Shown here piece after piece: positions 44,870 through 57,200 of a stretch of DNA of 64,000 nt (its first letter is position 1; each line of letters opens with the position of its first letter). The notes under the pieces are model-generated. The model ran no database searches. It had not been told where the DNA came from and saw only the letters and a program-made list of their open reading frames with translations. The translations under genes and the position numbers were made by a program. The DNA comes from Agapanthus africanus (lineage: Eukaryota > Streptophyta > Magnoliopsida > Asparagales > Amaryllidaceae), in contig CM057349.1 in NCBI GenBank assembly GCA_030015575.1, forward strand, positions 261,821,077 to 261,885,076, in the 5' to 3' direction.

Positions 44870-46868
44870 TATGTTGTCCAGTGTCCATCTGGACAAAGGG
44901 GTTGGTCCTCGTACTCTGTTCTGTTTACTTATGTCTTCTCTAGTTTTTAGACAAGTGTTTCGTAGAAATACAATGTCTAAGTTTTGAGAAGTTGTGGGTA
45001 TAGGAATAAAGTAGAGAACCAGGTGTCGCAAGTATCAGGATTCTTCAAAGAAATCGAAGATGTAGATACTTATGATTGGTATTCAGTTGATAGTAATGGT
45101 TTGGAAAAACTAGTTTCTCTTTCAGGTTACTCAGATATGGAAGGATTCCTAACTTGAGTAATGCTGATTAATCTCTCTCCATTAAGTTGAGTTGCATTGG
45201 AGACAGTTGCATGGTTTGAATCTGGTTCCAGTTAAATTAGTGCCTCTATCTCTATAATGTATATAGAATGGTTCATATCTTAACGATGTTAAGATACGGG
45301 GAGTTGTCTAGCTTATGCTTAAAACCAGACACTGGATAACTCAAGGCATGTTTCTGTAATGGTTGTTTGTGGGTTGACCCTGGCTTTGACGAGGGTTGAC
45401 TTTCTACCATCTGGAAGATCAATAGTGATATTGTTCTAGACTCGCCACAGTTTTAGTAAAATGGATTTTTTCAGAAAACAGTAGTGGGAGTATGGTAGAA
45501 CTGGAAGTGATTCCAGAACCGCAAACGATTACGGAAAATTTAATAGGACCTATATATTCAATCAGGTTTGACATCCCAATAGCCACTCTGCAGATATGGT
45601 GGGTAACCTCAGACACCCGAGAGGTACTCCGGTAGCCTCAAGGACGGTGACAGGGAGGTACTTGTTTACCCAGACTTGACACTACTGTTGTTCCAAACTA
45701 TGAGACCCGGCAGGAGGATATGTATAGCGTCGTTCTAAACTAGCTTTAGAAGTGTACGTATATATTATTCTGCCAGAGGGTTGTCGTAATCAGTGGGAGC
45801 AGCGGAAGCATAGTGGGCAAGTAGCTTATGTCTATAGACTTAAGCAGATATAGCGGAGATAAGATCATCTAGTTTTGATGTGAAAGTCATGGGTTTGACT
45901 TCATCAGAATAGGGGATGGATCTGTTAAGAAGGTAGTAGGGTGTGATGTCCTGGTATTTGGATGACATACACAGAGTAGGAAGTAAAATTCCTATACTAC
46001 GATCGGTTGTACTTTGGTCGTCACACAGTTGTTTCTCCACAAAGGACATGGATATAATATCAGACATTCTGGTTACTAGATCTATGGTTTTACATCTAGA
46101 TTTGGGTAGTTTCCCAATATGGGTACTTTGACAATATTCTAATGGTTTTTAGAATAGATGACTCCTGGCATGGTGGTGTACCTGCAGGTGATGGAGTCAC
46201 CCTCTCTAAAAGTGTCTTACAGACTAAAGGGGAGAAGGATGTGCATGATTGGAAGATCACTTGCTTAGGCAATTGAGTCAATCGTGAGATGTCAAGTACC
46301 ACACCAGATGTTGTATTTGCACTAGATGTGATAAGTTTATATTAATCCAATCCTGAAGAAACATGAGGAAGCAGTTTTAGAACATGAATGTATGTTCTAC
46401 GGATTTGATGACGGTAGCCTCTTTCGGGAGACAGCTATCATTCCAACCTTCAAAGGTGACATGGATGACAGAGGGATTGTCAGAGTTATAGTTTTCTCTC
46501 TGACGAGGGACAGTATTATGGACAGGTGGTCCAAGAGGATACTGTGGGAGGTATGGTGCTGGATACTGATTAGGTTCAGTTATCAATACAGTCTAAGAAG
46601 TTTGGATTTGGAGTTCATTTATGAACTAGGTCCCATCATATATCCAGACATATTCTAAGATAGATATTACTCAATTCGGGAGATGGCTTTTTCCGCGAAC
46701 TTGAGATTAAGAGAGACATAGAAAGAAACATCAGGGCGGATCCACTCACTGAGGCTATTTCTCGAACACAAGAGTTTTACAAACTAGCTTTGTGAAACTG
46801 ATTAGTAGAGGAGTTGGATGTTCGGTATCACACGGGCTGTGAGTATGCGACATCGCAATAATTAGCCT
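44870..46868 (+). pseudogene. C pol remnants (integrase, RT, RNase H), strongly decayed
   Basis: Only scattered matches to copia pol remain. There is an integrase-like stretch near 45000-45130. Around 45945-46035 a segment reads WYLDDIHRVGSKIPILRS, aligning to A's LYVDDILLIGNDIPMLQS, so the RT catalytic site has lost its pattern. RNase H-like traces lead to the polypurine tract. Many stops and frameshifts make C the oldest-looking copia internal region here. The boundaries are approximate. Confidence 0.7.
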
Positions 46869-46870
46869 TA

Positions 46871-46886
46871 AGTGCAAGTGGGAGAT
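46871..46886 (+). promoter_or_regulatory. C polypurine tract
   Basis: AGTGCAAGTGGGAGAT directly before the 3' LTR. Confidence 0.8.
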
Positions 46887-47003
46887 TGTTGGATATAGTG
46901 CCCTCAAAGTCAATTATTGGATCGCAAGTACGTGATTGCAATGATTGATGGAGGACCTATACTGATATGACAGTCTTGCTCGAGATGATAGTATGCTATC
47001 TGA
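46887..47003 (+). mobile_element. Copia element C, 3' LTR (first 117 bp)
   Basis: Begins TGTTGGATATAGTGCCC like the 5' LTR at 6574. It is cut after TCTGA (46999-47003) by LTR E; the rest is beyond the window. Confidence 0.9.
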
Positions 47004-47746
47004 TGTAAGTCCAAGTTACCCGTCCCCTGTTCTTTGGGGTTGCGGAAATGATGAAAAACGATTTTTCTTTGGGGGGTAACATGGACTCAAAATACGGATC
47101 TTTGCTAAACAACTATCTAACAACCTAACTAGGAGTTTTACCTACTCGGTTAGGGGGTTATACCTTAACTTGAACTCCTTCTCTTCGACTCCTTATGGTG
47201 GTCGGATGGTTCTCTCCTCGTCGTCTCCTTGTGCCGAAGATGGATCCACCTGAAAGCTTCTACCTTTGGCTTCAACCTCAAACTAGAGGAAACTATAACA
47301 CTTGGCTTGCTAGACTTTGTGTACTAGGATGAGTAGAGAAGTGTTTTGGGTTTTTATCTCCAAGGCAAATGATTCTCAACACATGAGAGGTTTTTGCCTT
47401 GAACTAGAGCAAGAGGAAGAGGGAGAGCTTGAGGATGAGAGAGCTTTCATGAGAGAGAAAGCAAAATGAAAGAATGAGCAAGACTTTTCTCACCCTAGCT
47501 CTTATAATCCAAAATCATCATAACACATAATAATAATTGAGTATTATGTGATGGTTGTTATTATATCAAATGGCAATATCATTTCATGCATTAAATGCAA
47601 TGTGTGAACAAATAAGCAAGCAAAGGTCAATGCCATGAAATGATAGCCATTGTCATGATGGTGGTCAACAAGTCCAACCTAGTCAACCGGTCAACAAAGT
47701 CAACAAGTCAACAAAGTCAACCTTTCAACCCAACCATGTCACAATA
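47004..47746 (-). mobile_element. Copia element E, LTR (3' part)
   Basis: A minus-strand copia LTR whose 3' terminus (TGTAAGTCC in plus coordinates) abuts C's LTR. It matches the end of the B LTR, including the GTTGACTTGTTGACC repeats. It is interrupted at 47746 by gypsy G2, and the remainder lies off the right edge. CAATA at 47742-47746 is the presumed G2 target duplication. Confidence 0.85.
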
Positions 47747-50103
47747 TGTCACGACCCGAAAGTACGGAACATGACCGGCACTTAAACTACGAACGTCTCG
47801 AGACATACGTAATCTAAGTAAACCGAAAACCCAGAAATCCAAACCAAGAAAAGTAGTAGAGTGCAGGAAAAACCAACTTAAAGCAAGTAATTTCAATAGC
47901 ATAAGCCGAATTATGTGGTTTTTAAAACATCAAAAATATACTGAAAATTTCGGCAGAGTCTCCTTTGTAAATACTGGCCCCCAAACGGGATACAACATGA
48001 ATAGTATACGAAATCAAGAAAAGGGCATCCCCAAGTGGGAGCTAGCTCTTCGTCAATCGACGGTCACAACCACACAAACAATATAATATACAACGCCAAC
48101 GGCGAGGATCAAAACTCAAAAGGAAACTCAAAACCACCAGAAATATAACGAGCGACTCTAAGGTCGAAAGAATAACCAACACTGGTCTCTATCTCAATAA
48201 ATACATGTTTGGTTGATGGAGTTTACTAGATACAACGGAATAATATTATACAAGGTAATATGATGGGTACGATACAAGAAAAACCCACCTACTAGCAAGT
48301 CACCCGAATGAAACTGAGCCCGCAAAGCCGTAATGAAACCTGTACGGCAACCTGCAAGAAACTGGGGCACAACGGGGGTGAGTTGCCAACTCGTGAATAG
48401 AAAAATATCTACGCACAGAAATCGCATAAATAACGCAATCCTAGGTCAATGATCATAATATATCCTCAAAAATGTATATAACACGTAGCCTATAACAAGG
48501 CTAGGGTAAATATCTAATCCGAGTATAATCTCATGTGCCCGTGTCAGTGCCTTAGGTAGCAATATATCATATGGATGATGTATGAATGCATAAAACAGAA
48601 TGCATGTACTGAATAAAACTGGTTTCATAAATCAGTGAGATTTCTGTATTTTAAAAGAAATGAGGTACCATATATGAAATCAGCATAAAACAGTGCCCAG
48701 CATCGACACAAAACAAGTGTCCAAATACCTCGATATCTCTGTGTCACAATCTATGTACCTCAAGTCTCAATATCTAGGGCGCCGTCAGTCCAGACCGGCC
48801 CCTACCATCCATCTCAAGACCACGACGGTATCCTCCGGATTCCGACGCGTCGGGTAATATCACCGGTAGGTAGTGCTCCCCTGCCAGGCTCACATCGTCA
48901 TCATCACGCGCTTCTTGCCCCGGGGTACCTTACCGGGTCCACCATGTACCCGAAACGGTTCATCCGTCTCCTCGAATCGGGTCTCGAAATCCATCAGCAA
49001 ACTCATGGTGGACGACTCATACATCATGGGAAAACCGCACTTTTTATTTTAAAAGAGGAAAAAGGTTTATTTATGTTTTTGCGGTTTTCCTCCAAATCCA
49101 GAAAATCTCATGGAAATCCGAATCCAAAACCTCAATAACACGTAAAATGGTGAATATATGCATGAAAATCCATGAATGCGGCATAACAATGAATAACAGT
49201 ATGCATGAAGTAGCAGGTAATAACTACAATGTCTAAACTAACATATAAGGCAAGTACACTAATATTATGTCTAACTATTAGCTAACAGCCTATGTCAAGC
49301 TATAATATTTTCTAAGGTGTACGTGACATGGCAATTACCGATGAAGATGTGTGTGAGCCGGCAAATAAGTGTACGTGGTACATACGCATCATCGGTAATG
49401 GTGCTGGTGTCCTAACAGCATGATATCAATAATGGAGTATGAAACATAAAATAAGCATGCGATGCGAAGCGGACCACAAAAGAAGAGCGGGAGCTGAAAA
49501 CTAGACGCAACTATAACTAATCTGCATTAATCTAATATAAGTCCTACAAATGGTGCCTTTTGAAATAACACGAATCATGGGGTTTTGAAAATAGGGGCTA
49601 CGGTGTTTTTATGAAAAGATAAGTCTTTTGAAATATCCGTAGGATCCCTTGGGCTGTCTTTTAAAATACCCACGATTTGTTAGTTTTTGAAATAGGTAGG
49701 AGTCTAATCTAATCTAACAACTACACTAAACTATACGGCTGAACTAACAAGCTGAACTACAGGTAAGGAAACCGCCTATCATCTGAGTCGATACATATAC
49801 ATACCTGTATATGTATAGTCGGTGATCCCGCCTCAATAATGTCATATCCGATACCATATCTATAATCAGGCATCCCAAGTCAAGAGTGCGGATCAATCAT
49901 CAATATAGCTCGTACGTAAATCCTTCGTACGGCATCCCAATCTGGGTACGGGTCAATATCACATTCATCATACTATTCACCTGGTATCCTCTTTATCAAA
50001 TATCATGATCGGGGTACTGATCTACGTCTAGTACCATACTGATACCGCCTACGTATGCATGGACGTGTGTGAAACACCACGTCAAGGACCCGCTACAACG
50101 TCA
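47747..50103 (-). mobile_element. Gypsy element G2, 3' LTR, left part
   Basis: Starts TGTCACGACCCGAAAG and is a diverged relative of G's LTR: it shares CCGAAAACCCAGAAATC, the GGGTGAGTTGCCAACTCGTGAATAG region (split here for length) and the TACCGGGTCCACCATGTACCC block. It is interrupted by copia A at 50103 and resumes at 60267. Excluding A, the LTR is about 4.5 kb. It lacks the 70-bp tandem repeat of G. Confidence 0.82.
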
Positions 50104-52188
50104 TGTTAGTGTATATGCCCTAGAGGCCATTACTGTATCATACTAGTTTGTATATTACTTGATGGAAGCTTGGGATATTCACCTTGTATAAACAATCTTG
50201 CTCAATATAGTAGTATGCTACTTGGTTTGTTTCTACTTCAATGTGTACATGTGTTTATTTTGCGATATCACCTATACGCATTAGTGGAGCCCTTAGGATC
50301 TTTGCTTGATTACCAGCGTTGTGATGGCAGTCACACTAGTGGGGGCTGGGTAATCTATAAGCACATCCTTATATAGGTCCCTAGTCGCAGGACTATCGAG
50401 ACAGGGCATCGATACTCCGGAGTAGACTAGCGTATGCACTTCTCATCCCAGTGTGGGAGATGGTCTGTCCCGCAGCCATCAGTATGTCGTACTGGAGATA
50501 GTATACGAGTGCTCGTTAGGTTACGGGTACACTGGACAGGACTCGTCGGGAACTGAAAGGTTGGTATTATACCTATCGTCAGTTATCAGTTCCCAGGTGA
50601 CATGAGTACAGCTTAGTCCGCTGACTTGACACTGGCACTTCGCCTCGAGTGTGTTCCCACTACACTTTGATCACTACCCTACCACGGCTCAAAGGAGTCA
50701 TGCAAACAGGTAGTGGTTGGGTGCAGTCCCGAAGCACTTGGAGGCAGTGCCGGTTAGACAGGATTCGTCTCTCCCGGTATTGGGGGTTGACATCGCGCTG
50801 TGTCTAGGAGAGCCATTACACGAGTAGTCCCTAGCCAGGGCAAGCGAGATATACTGGTAGGCTTCCAGTGTTATCTCAGGGTGTTTTGGGCTTCACTCCG
50901 ACACGACTTGTACCGCTATTGGGGGACTGACGTTTTACCGCCCCCTAGGCCCGACATGCGATGTATCAGACGAACAGACCGGACTGTACGGAGAATGTCA
51001 CATTCAGACTCAGTAGGAGTTCAGATGGGGTTCACCTCGTCAGCCTTCTTGTCGGCATCTACCTGGGGACCGTTACGCACAGCTAGTGCCGCTTGCGGTC
51101 TGTGGTTAAACCCACTGCCAGCGTAGTGTCGAGTCTTTAGAGTCCCACACAGAGGGTATTCGCCTCTGGGCAAAATAGAGTAGAGGTCGCATGGTTTTGC
51201 GACAGGGTTCGTTCTCATCCGCGCACTTATGCACGTTTGGAGTCCGGATGGATTATACTGGCAGGCTCTGGTTTGAGCCAGATACTGGTATATGTTTTGG
51301 GGTTGCTTTTATATCTTGGTATTCTTGTTCCTCGGAACGAGAATGCAGGTGTGTATGCACAGTTGCTTGAGGCGGAGGATGAGGTTTTTCATTAGGGTTT
51401 CGGAACGGGTGCGTATGCACAGTTGACAGTCATCATTTTCCAAACCCTAATGGATTTATGGATTATCTATTAATAATAGTAATTAAATGAGAATTTTGTT
51501 ATGGTTGATTTTGTTGACTTGTTGACCATGGTTGACTTGTTGACCATGGTTGAATGTTGACCACCATCATGCTTTGTAAAGATCCTCCTTGATTCATGCT
51601 TACATTTCATTTAATGAAGCATGATAGTGGTCATTCCAAATTACCATCAAATATTCTCATTTTGAATTATTATTATTTAGATAATTCTTTTTCTTTTGGC
51701 ATTATGGTTGCAAGAAAGAAAAATATAGCTCATTATCTCATTTAGCTTCTCTCTCCTCACTTCATCTTCTTCTTCCTCTAGCAAAAGAGAACCCTTCTCA
51801 TGTGTTGAGAATCCTTCTCTTTAAAAAGAAAAGCAACCCCCAGTCACTCTCTACTCATTCTAGGTTCAAGGTTTAGCAAGCCGGAAACCCTAGTTCACTC
51901 AAAGATCGAGGAAGAGCCCAAAGGTCGAACCCTCGAGGTGGATCCATCTTCGACGGAAGAAGGCGACAAGAAGAGAACCATCAACCTCTACAAGGTTTAA
52001 AGAAGAAGGAGTTCAAGTTTAGGTATAACCATCTTCCATAGTAGCTAACTCTCTTTAGCAAGTTTGCTAGTTTAGTTTAGACACGATCCCGACCTTGTTT
52101 AGTCCATGTTGCCTCTTGCGATAAAAATTTGTTTTTTATACCGTTTCCGCCTCCCCGTAAGAACCGGGGGTCGCAACGTGGACTTACA
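50104..52188 (+). mobile_element. A 5' LTR
   Basis: TGTTAGTGTATATGCCC to GGACTTACA. It carries the block GAGACAGGGCATCGATA (about 50398), a palindrome with one mismatch (CCCTAGCCAGGG, about 50829-50840), and hairpins GTCGCA-TGGTTT-TGCGAC (51186-51203) and GGCTC-TGGTTT-GAGCC inside TATAC/GTATA (51254-51292). TTGACC repeats are near 51510-51560. The promoter and polyadenylation site should lie here, but I cannot place them. Confidence 0.95.
51186..51292 (+). other. TGGTTT-loop hairpin pair in A LTR
   Basis: Two stem-loops with the same six-base loop TGGTTT (51186-51203 and 51254-51292) flank a GC-rich hairpin around GCGCACTTATGCACG. The 3' LTR copy of the second is at 59327-59365. Homologues are at 710-727/621-659 (F, minus), 3987-4026/4079-4113 (B), 7644-7661/7714-7752 (C) and, for the second, 6397-6433 (C'). 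Confidence 0.85.
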
Positions 52189-52189
52189 G

Positions 52190-52201
52190 TGGTATCAGAG
52201 C
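52190..52201 (+). promoter_or_regulatory. A primer binding site (initiator Met-tRNA)
   Basis: TGGTATCAGAGC, one base after the 5' LTR. Confidence 0.93.
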
Positions 52202-53507
52202 CTAACTAAACTTAAACTAGCTTGGTAGCGAAGTGTATGGAAGTTCGAAACCGAAAAATCGCAAAACCGGAAAAACCAAAACCCTAAGTTTCTGTTGAAA
52301 TTTTTTCTGCTCTAAATGAAAAACTTTATACTTGAAAATTCGGCTCAGGGTTTTGTGTGAACACCAATGAAAAACGATCCACTGTTTCGTTCAAATCGCC
52401 GCGCTTCCGCGGCACGAGGTAGGCATGTGCCGCGGAACCGCCGCCGTTTGTCGTCTTCTCTGCATCGTTTTTCGTGCAGTGTGTGTCTGTGTTGGTTTTG
52501 GGATTTTTAAAATATATTATATGTGCCCAGATTTTCCAGAACTGAAATTCACTTTTGGGGTCCTATAATTCCGTATTTTTTCCGAACTTCACTGCACTTT
52601 GGCTATGTTGGTTATATCTGTGTTGCTTGCATGTATTGAACGTCGGCTAATCGCTATAAGTCGATTAGTCGGGGTTATACATGATCTGTGTTTGATATTG
52701 GATTGTGTATATGAATGTGTTGGACTGTCGCGGGTGAATAGCCGGGGTGGATGTGAGATGAGCTTTTGTTTTTCTTTCATTCATTGTAAATGTAAATTGA
52801 TGTAATATTATTATTTGTTTGGCCGCACAACCGGGTCGGGGTTGTAGCCGTCATTGTATAATTCTTTTTACTGTTTTTGCTCCTAGGATAGACCCATGGA
52901 GGGGTGCACAAACTGCCGAGTACTTGGCGGGTAGTTTGCCGCACCCGTAGGGGTCTTGGGTGGGGTATTTGGCTATTCACCGCGACCGTGTAATCCGCTT
53001 TTCGTTGCAGGCTCGAAAGGATTGCGGATTGCTAGTATATCCAATGTATTCATCTGTGATCTGTAATGTCTATCATTGCTTTCTATTTAGGCATTGCTTA
53101 TGTCTTACAGCCGCGCTAGCCCAGCTTCCGCTCTGTCGTTAGTTAAGTAACCTAACGAGTGATGATGGGACCCCGTGGCGAATGCGAATGGCATAAGCGT
53201 ACGTCATATTTTGGTTGTTTTCTGCAATGGTAGGATTAAATGATGGGACGCATTAAAAGAACTAATGCAAGAATATCACGCATTAAAAGAACTAATGCAA
53301 GATAATAAACCAAGCTAAAGTCGTTGGAACACTTTCGAAAAACCACTCGGTTCTTTTCAAAACTAACTTTTAAATGCGGAGCTTGAGCCACTCCTTCTAA
53401 AAGCTATCTCGTTCCAATCGATTATATCAAGTTCACTACGTTCACGGTTTTACCAAAACCATCCGTAGCCCTCCGTCGTTTCATATGAATATTCAACAGT
53501 ATTCAAG

Positions 53508-53718
53508 CTGTGTTTGTTGGCCTTAGTCAAGACACAGTGTTTGGTAGCTGGTGGGTATTCATATGTTGCATAGATAGAATGCATTGGTTTGGGACAGTCG
53601 TATTGCCTTGTTGGCCATAGTCAAGGGTATATACGGGTGGGTTCAAATTAACCTGGATAACGACGGGAAGAACTTGACATGTGACTTATGATTTGTTGGC
53701 CTTAGTCAAGGTCATAAG
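53508..53718 (+). other. Three-hairpin leader array, A
   Basis: Stem-loops at 53508-53537 (outer CTGTG/CACAG, inner TTGGC-CTTA-GTCAA), 53604-53629 (outer TGCC/GGTA, inner TTGGC-CATA-GTCAA) and 53685-53718 (outer CTTATGA/TCATAAG, inner TTGGC-CTTA-GTCAA). The spacing is about 80-95 nt, as in C and D. Confidence 0.85.
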
Positions 53719-53922
53719 AGCATGGGGCAAAAATCCACATCGGGAGTTTCACAAGTACTGAAACTTGCTAGATTTGCATACCATTTGGAGTGTGATGATT
53801 ATGGTAGGATTCCTTCATTTTCGTCACGCGATGATATTTGGATCCCGATCCTACTGTGAGTATATGCTACTCCTCGGGAAATTTCTCACTAAACGATCAA
53901 TGCTATAAACCTAGTAGGTGCC

Positions 53923-54038
53923 TAGAAAGGTGTTAGCGGGGCTACGCCCCCAGGGAAAAGAGGTTCTTAAATTAAGGAACTTCGCGAAAGCGTTGGAAAA
54001 CCTCCCTCGAAGTACCGACACTGGCCTGGCTGAACGGT
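53923..54038 (+). other. GNRA-capped hairpin domain upstream of gag, A
   Basis: CGC-GAAA-GCG (53983-53992) lies inside GAGGTT/AACCTC (53960-53965 and 53999-54004). A GGGGC-TAC-GCCCC hairpin (53938-53950) is just upstream. D1 and D2 carry the homologous domain. Confidence 0.75.
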
Positions 54039-54211
54039 TAAGCAAGTATTGTACGGTGGGATTGATCCCGGCTAATTCTTCCTTTGTGGTTTGAGGAGGG
54101 ATTCGAGAGACAGTGGGAGCCATCCTGTTTAGACAAATTAAAAACCATTCTAAACTTGCAAGAGCATCGTGCTAAGTGTTTCTTCTCTCCCCCTGCAGCG
54201 ACCAAATCGAA

Positions 54212-57200
54212 ATGACTGGACTTAAGTTACTTCTAGATAAAAACATACTGACAGGGCCAAACTACAAAGATTGGCTCAGGAATGTCAAATTGGCAATCGC
54301 TTACGACAAGCTGAGGTATCTTCTTACCACCAAAGCTCCCCCCGTCCCAGGTCCCACCTCCAGCGTCGCGGATAAGGAAATCCGTAAGACTTGGGAGATT
54401 GACTGCGCGAAGGCCAGGTGCCTCGTGCTTGCCTCTATGGACAACGAACATTAGAGGAGGCATGAGAATATGGACCTCGAGTCCATATTTCTCCGTACAA
54501 AAGAACAGTATGGAGAGCAGTCTCATATCGCAAGATACGAAGTGTCGAAGAAGTTATTTTCGACAAAGTTGGCCGTCGGATCATCGGTAGCGGACCACGT
54601 GCTTAAGATGATTGGCTACACTGAGGAGCTCGCGGAACTTGGGACCACGTTGGATAGTGAACTCTATACGGATTTAATTCTCCAGTCCCTTCCATCCACT
54701 TACGCCCAGTTTATACTGAACTTCAACTTACAAGAAAAGGAAGTTGAACTTTCAGAACTCCTCAACCTGCTGAGGAGCGCAGAGGGCACCCTACAGAAGA
54801 GTAGGGAAACACCCGCTTTGTTTGTAGGAGGATCTTCTTCCTCTAGGTCCAAGGCGAAAGCCAAGGGAAAGAGGAAGAAAGCCCCCGCCAAACCAAGAGG
54901 AGGTGTTAGTAAAGTGGGTACGAAGGGAAAGGAAAAGGCAACAAAGATTGCGGGGATGCTTGTTGGAAAGGAAGAATGCTTCTATTGTCATAAGAGTGGA
55001 CACTGGAAGAAAGATTGCAGGGCTTGGAAAGCCAGGACACAGGAACTGAAGCAGGTTGCGGCTTCAGCTTCAGGTGTGTATGTTATTGAAAACTGTCTTT
55101 CTATAAACTCTACTTCCTGGGTATTGGATACCGGATCAGGATCTCATATCTGTAATTCTTTGCAGGCGTTGAGAAACCGTAGGTTTTTGAAGGAAGGTGA
55201 CATGACCCTCAGAGTTACGAACGGAGCTAGCATGGATGCTAAAGCCGTGGGGGACTATCACCTGGGAATGTCAGATGGGCATGTTTTGGTTTTGCGTAAT
55301 TGCTTTTTTGTACCCAACGCAACTTGTAATATCATTTCTGTATCTTTGGTTTCTAAAGAAGGTTATGAATTTGCGTTTGTAAGTAATGTTGTAAACATTC
55401 ACCTTAATCAAGTTATGATTGGGTCAGGTACATTGAGCAATGGTATATACGTATTAAACCAACCACAGATTTTCAATGTCCAGAATACACACAAAAGAAA
55501 GTCTCCAGATATCAATCAGGCTTTCTTATGGCATTGTAGACTGGGTCACATCAATGAGACACGGTTGACTAAGTTACATAAAGAAGGATACTTGGATCCA
55601 TTCGAGTATCAGTCTTATGCCACTTGTGAATCTTGTCTCATGGGAATGATGACAAAGACTCCGTTCACTGGACACGGAGAAAGAGCGAGCGAGCTCTTAG
55701 GACTCATACACAGTGACGTGTGTGGTCCAATGTCTACACATGCGAGAAGCGGTTATTCATACTTCATTACTTTCACAGACGATTTCTCTAGGTATGGACA
55801 TGTCTTCTTAATGAAGCACAAATCCGAGGCCTTTGAGAAATTTCGGGATTACAAGAATGAAGTTGAAAAACAAACAGGCAAAAGTATTAAGATTCTAAGA
55901 TCGGATCGAGGTGGTGAATACTTGAGTGCCGAGTTCCTGGACTATTTAAAAGAGAATGGGATTCTCTCTCAGCGTACTCCTCCATACACTCCGCAACATA
56001 ACGGTGTATCGGAAAGAAGGAATCGAACCCTATTGGATATGGTTCGTTCCATGATGAGTAAGGCTGAGTTACCGCGATCTTTCTGGGGATATGCACTAGA
56101 AACAGCTGCACATCTCTTGAACCAAGTTCCTACTGAGACTGTGCCTACCACACCATATCAGATGTGGAGTGGGAAGAAACCTTGTCATAAATCCTTTAAG
56201 ACATGGGGATGTCCGGCTTTTGTAAAAAAGCAGCATGCGGACAAGCTCGAGGCACGCTCAGTACAGTGCAAGTTTGTGGGATACCCAAAGAACTCCAAGA
56301 GGTATCTATTCTATTACGCAGAGGAGCAAAAAGTCCTTGTTTCTCGTCATGCCCACTTCTTGGAAACTGAGTTTTTGGAAAATCAGATAAGTGGGAGCGC
56401 AGTAGAACTGGATGAAATTCCAGAACCTCAGACTATTACTGAAAGTTTAGTGGAACCAAAGGGTTCAAAAGAACATGACATTCCTATGCCGCTCCGCAGG
56501 AGTAGTAGGCAGTCTCATCCGCCCGAGAGATACTACGGTTTTCTCATAGACGGGGATAGAGAGGATTGCATCATAGATTATGATGAGCCTACTAGCTTCC
56601 AACAGGCCGTTCAGAGCGTTGACTCGGTAAAATGGCTGGATGCAATGCGGACCGAAATGGAGTCCATGTACACCAACAAAGTATGGACGTTGGACATTGC
56701 TCCAGACGGGGTAAAACCCGTAGGATGCAAGTGGATCTTCAAAAGGAAGATTGGTGTAGATGGACAGGTTGAGACCTATAAAGCTAGACTTGTAGCAAAG
56801 GGTTTCCGTCAAAGACCTGGCTTGGACTATGACGAAACCTTTTCTCCAGTGGCTATGCTGAAATCCATTCGGATCCTTCTTGCCATTGCTGCCTTCCACG
56901 ATTATGAGATTTGGCAGATGGACGTAAAACCCGCTTTTCTAAATGGAAATTTAGAGGAGTGTGTCTATATGGATCAGCCAGAGGGTTTCAATCAGAGTGG
57001 GAGCAGCGAAAAGGTGTGCAAGTTGCTTAAGTCCATCTATGGACTAAAGCAGGCATCGCGGAGTTGGAACATCTGTTTTGATGAGACGGTCAAGGAATTT
57101 GACTTTATCAAAAATCCAGATGAACCATGCATCTATAGTAGATTTGTAGCGAGAACTGTAGTATTCCTTGTTTTATACGTGGATGACATTCTCTTGATAG

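Larger units (their letters stand above)
52202..54211 (+). other. A untranslated leader
   Basis: About 2.0 kb between primer site and gag. It contains the hairpin CGTTAG/CTAACG (53137-53157), the three-hairpin array (53508-53718) and the GNRA-capped hairpin domain (about 53923-54038). A short tandem duplication (CGCATTAAAAGAACTAATGC twice) is at about 53249-53300. No credible open frame is present. Confidence 0.82.

Noticed and set aside
53923..54038. Hammerhead ribozyme in the copia leader
   Set aside because: A GAAA occurs in a hairpin loop, but the CUGAUGA core and matching stems are not present.
54452..54454. TAG as a gag-pol readthrough signal
   Set aside because: It lies near codon 81, inside the Gag fold rather than at the gag-pol border, and lacks a recognisable readthrough context. 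A point mutation is more likely, though it is listed for checking.
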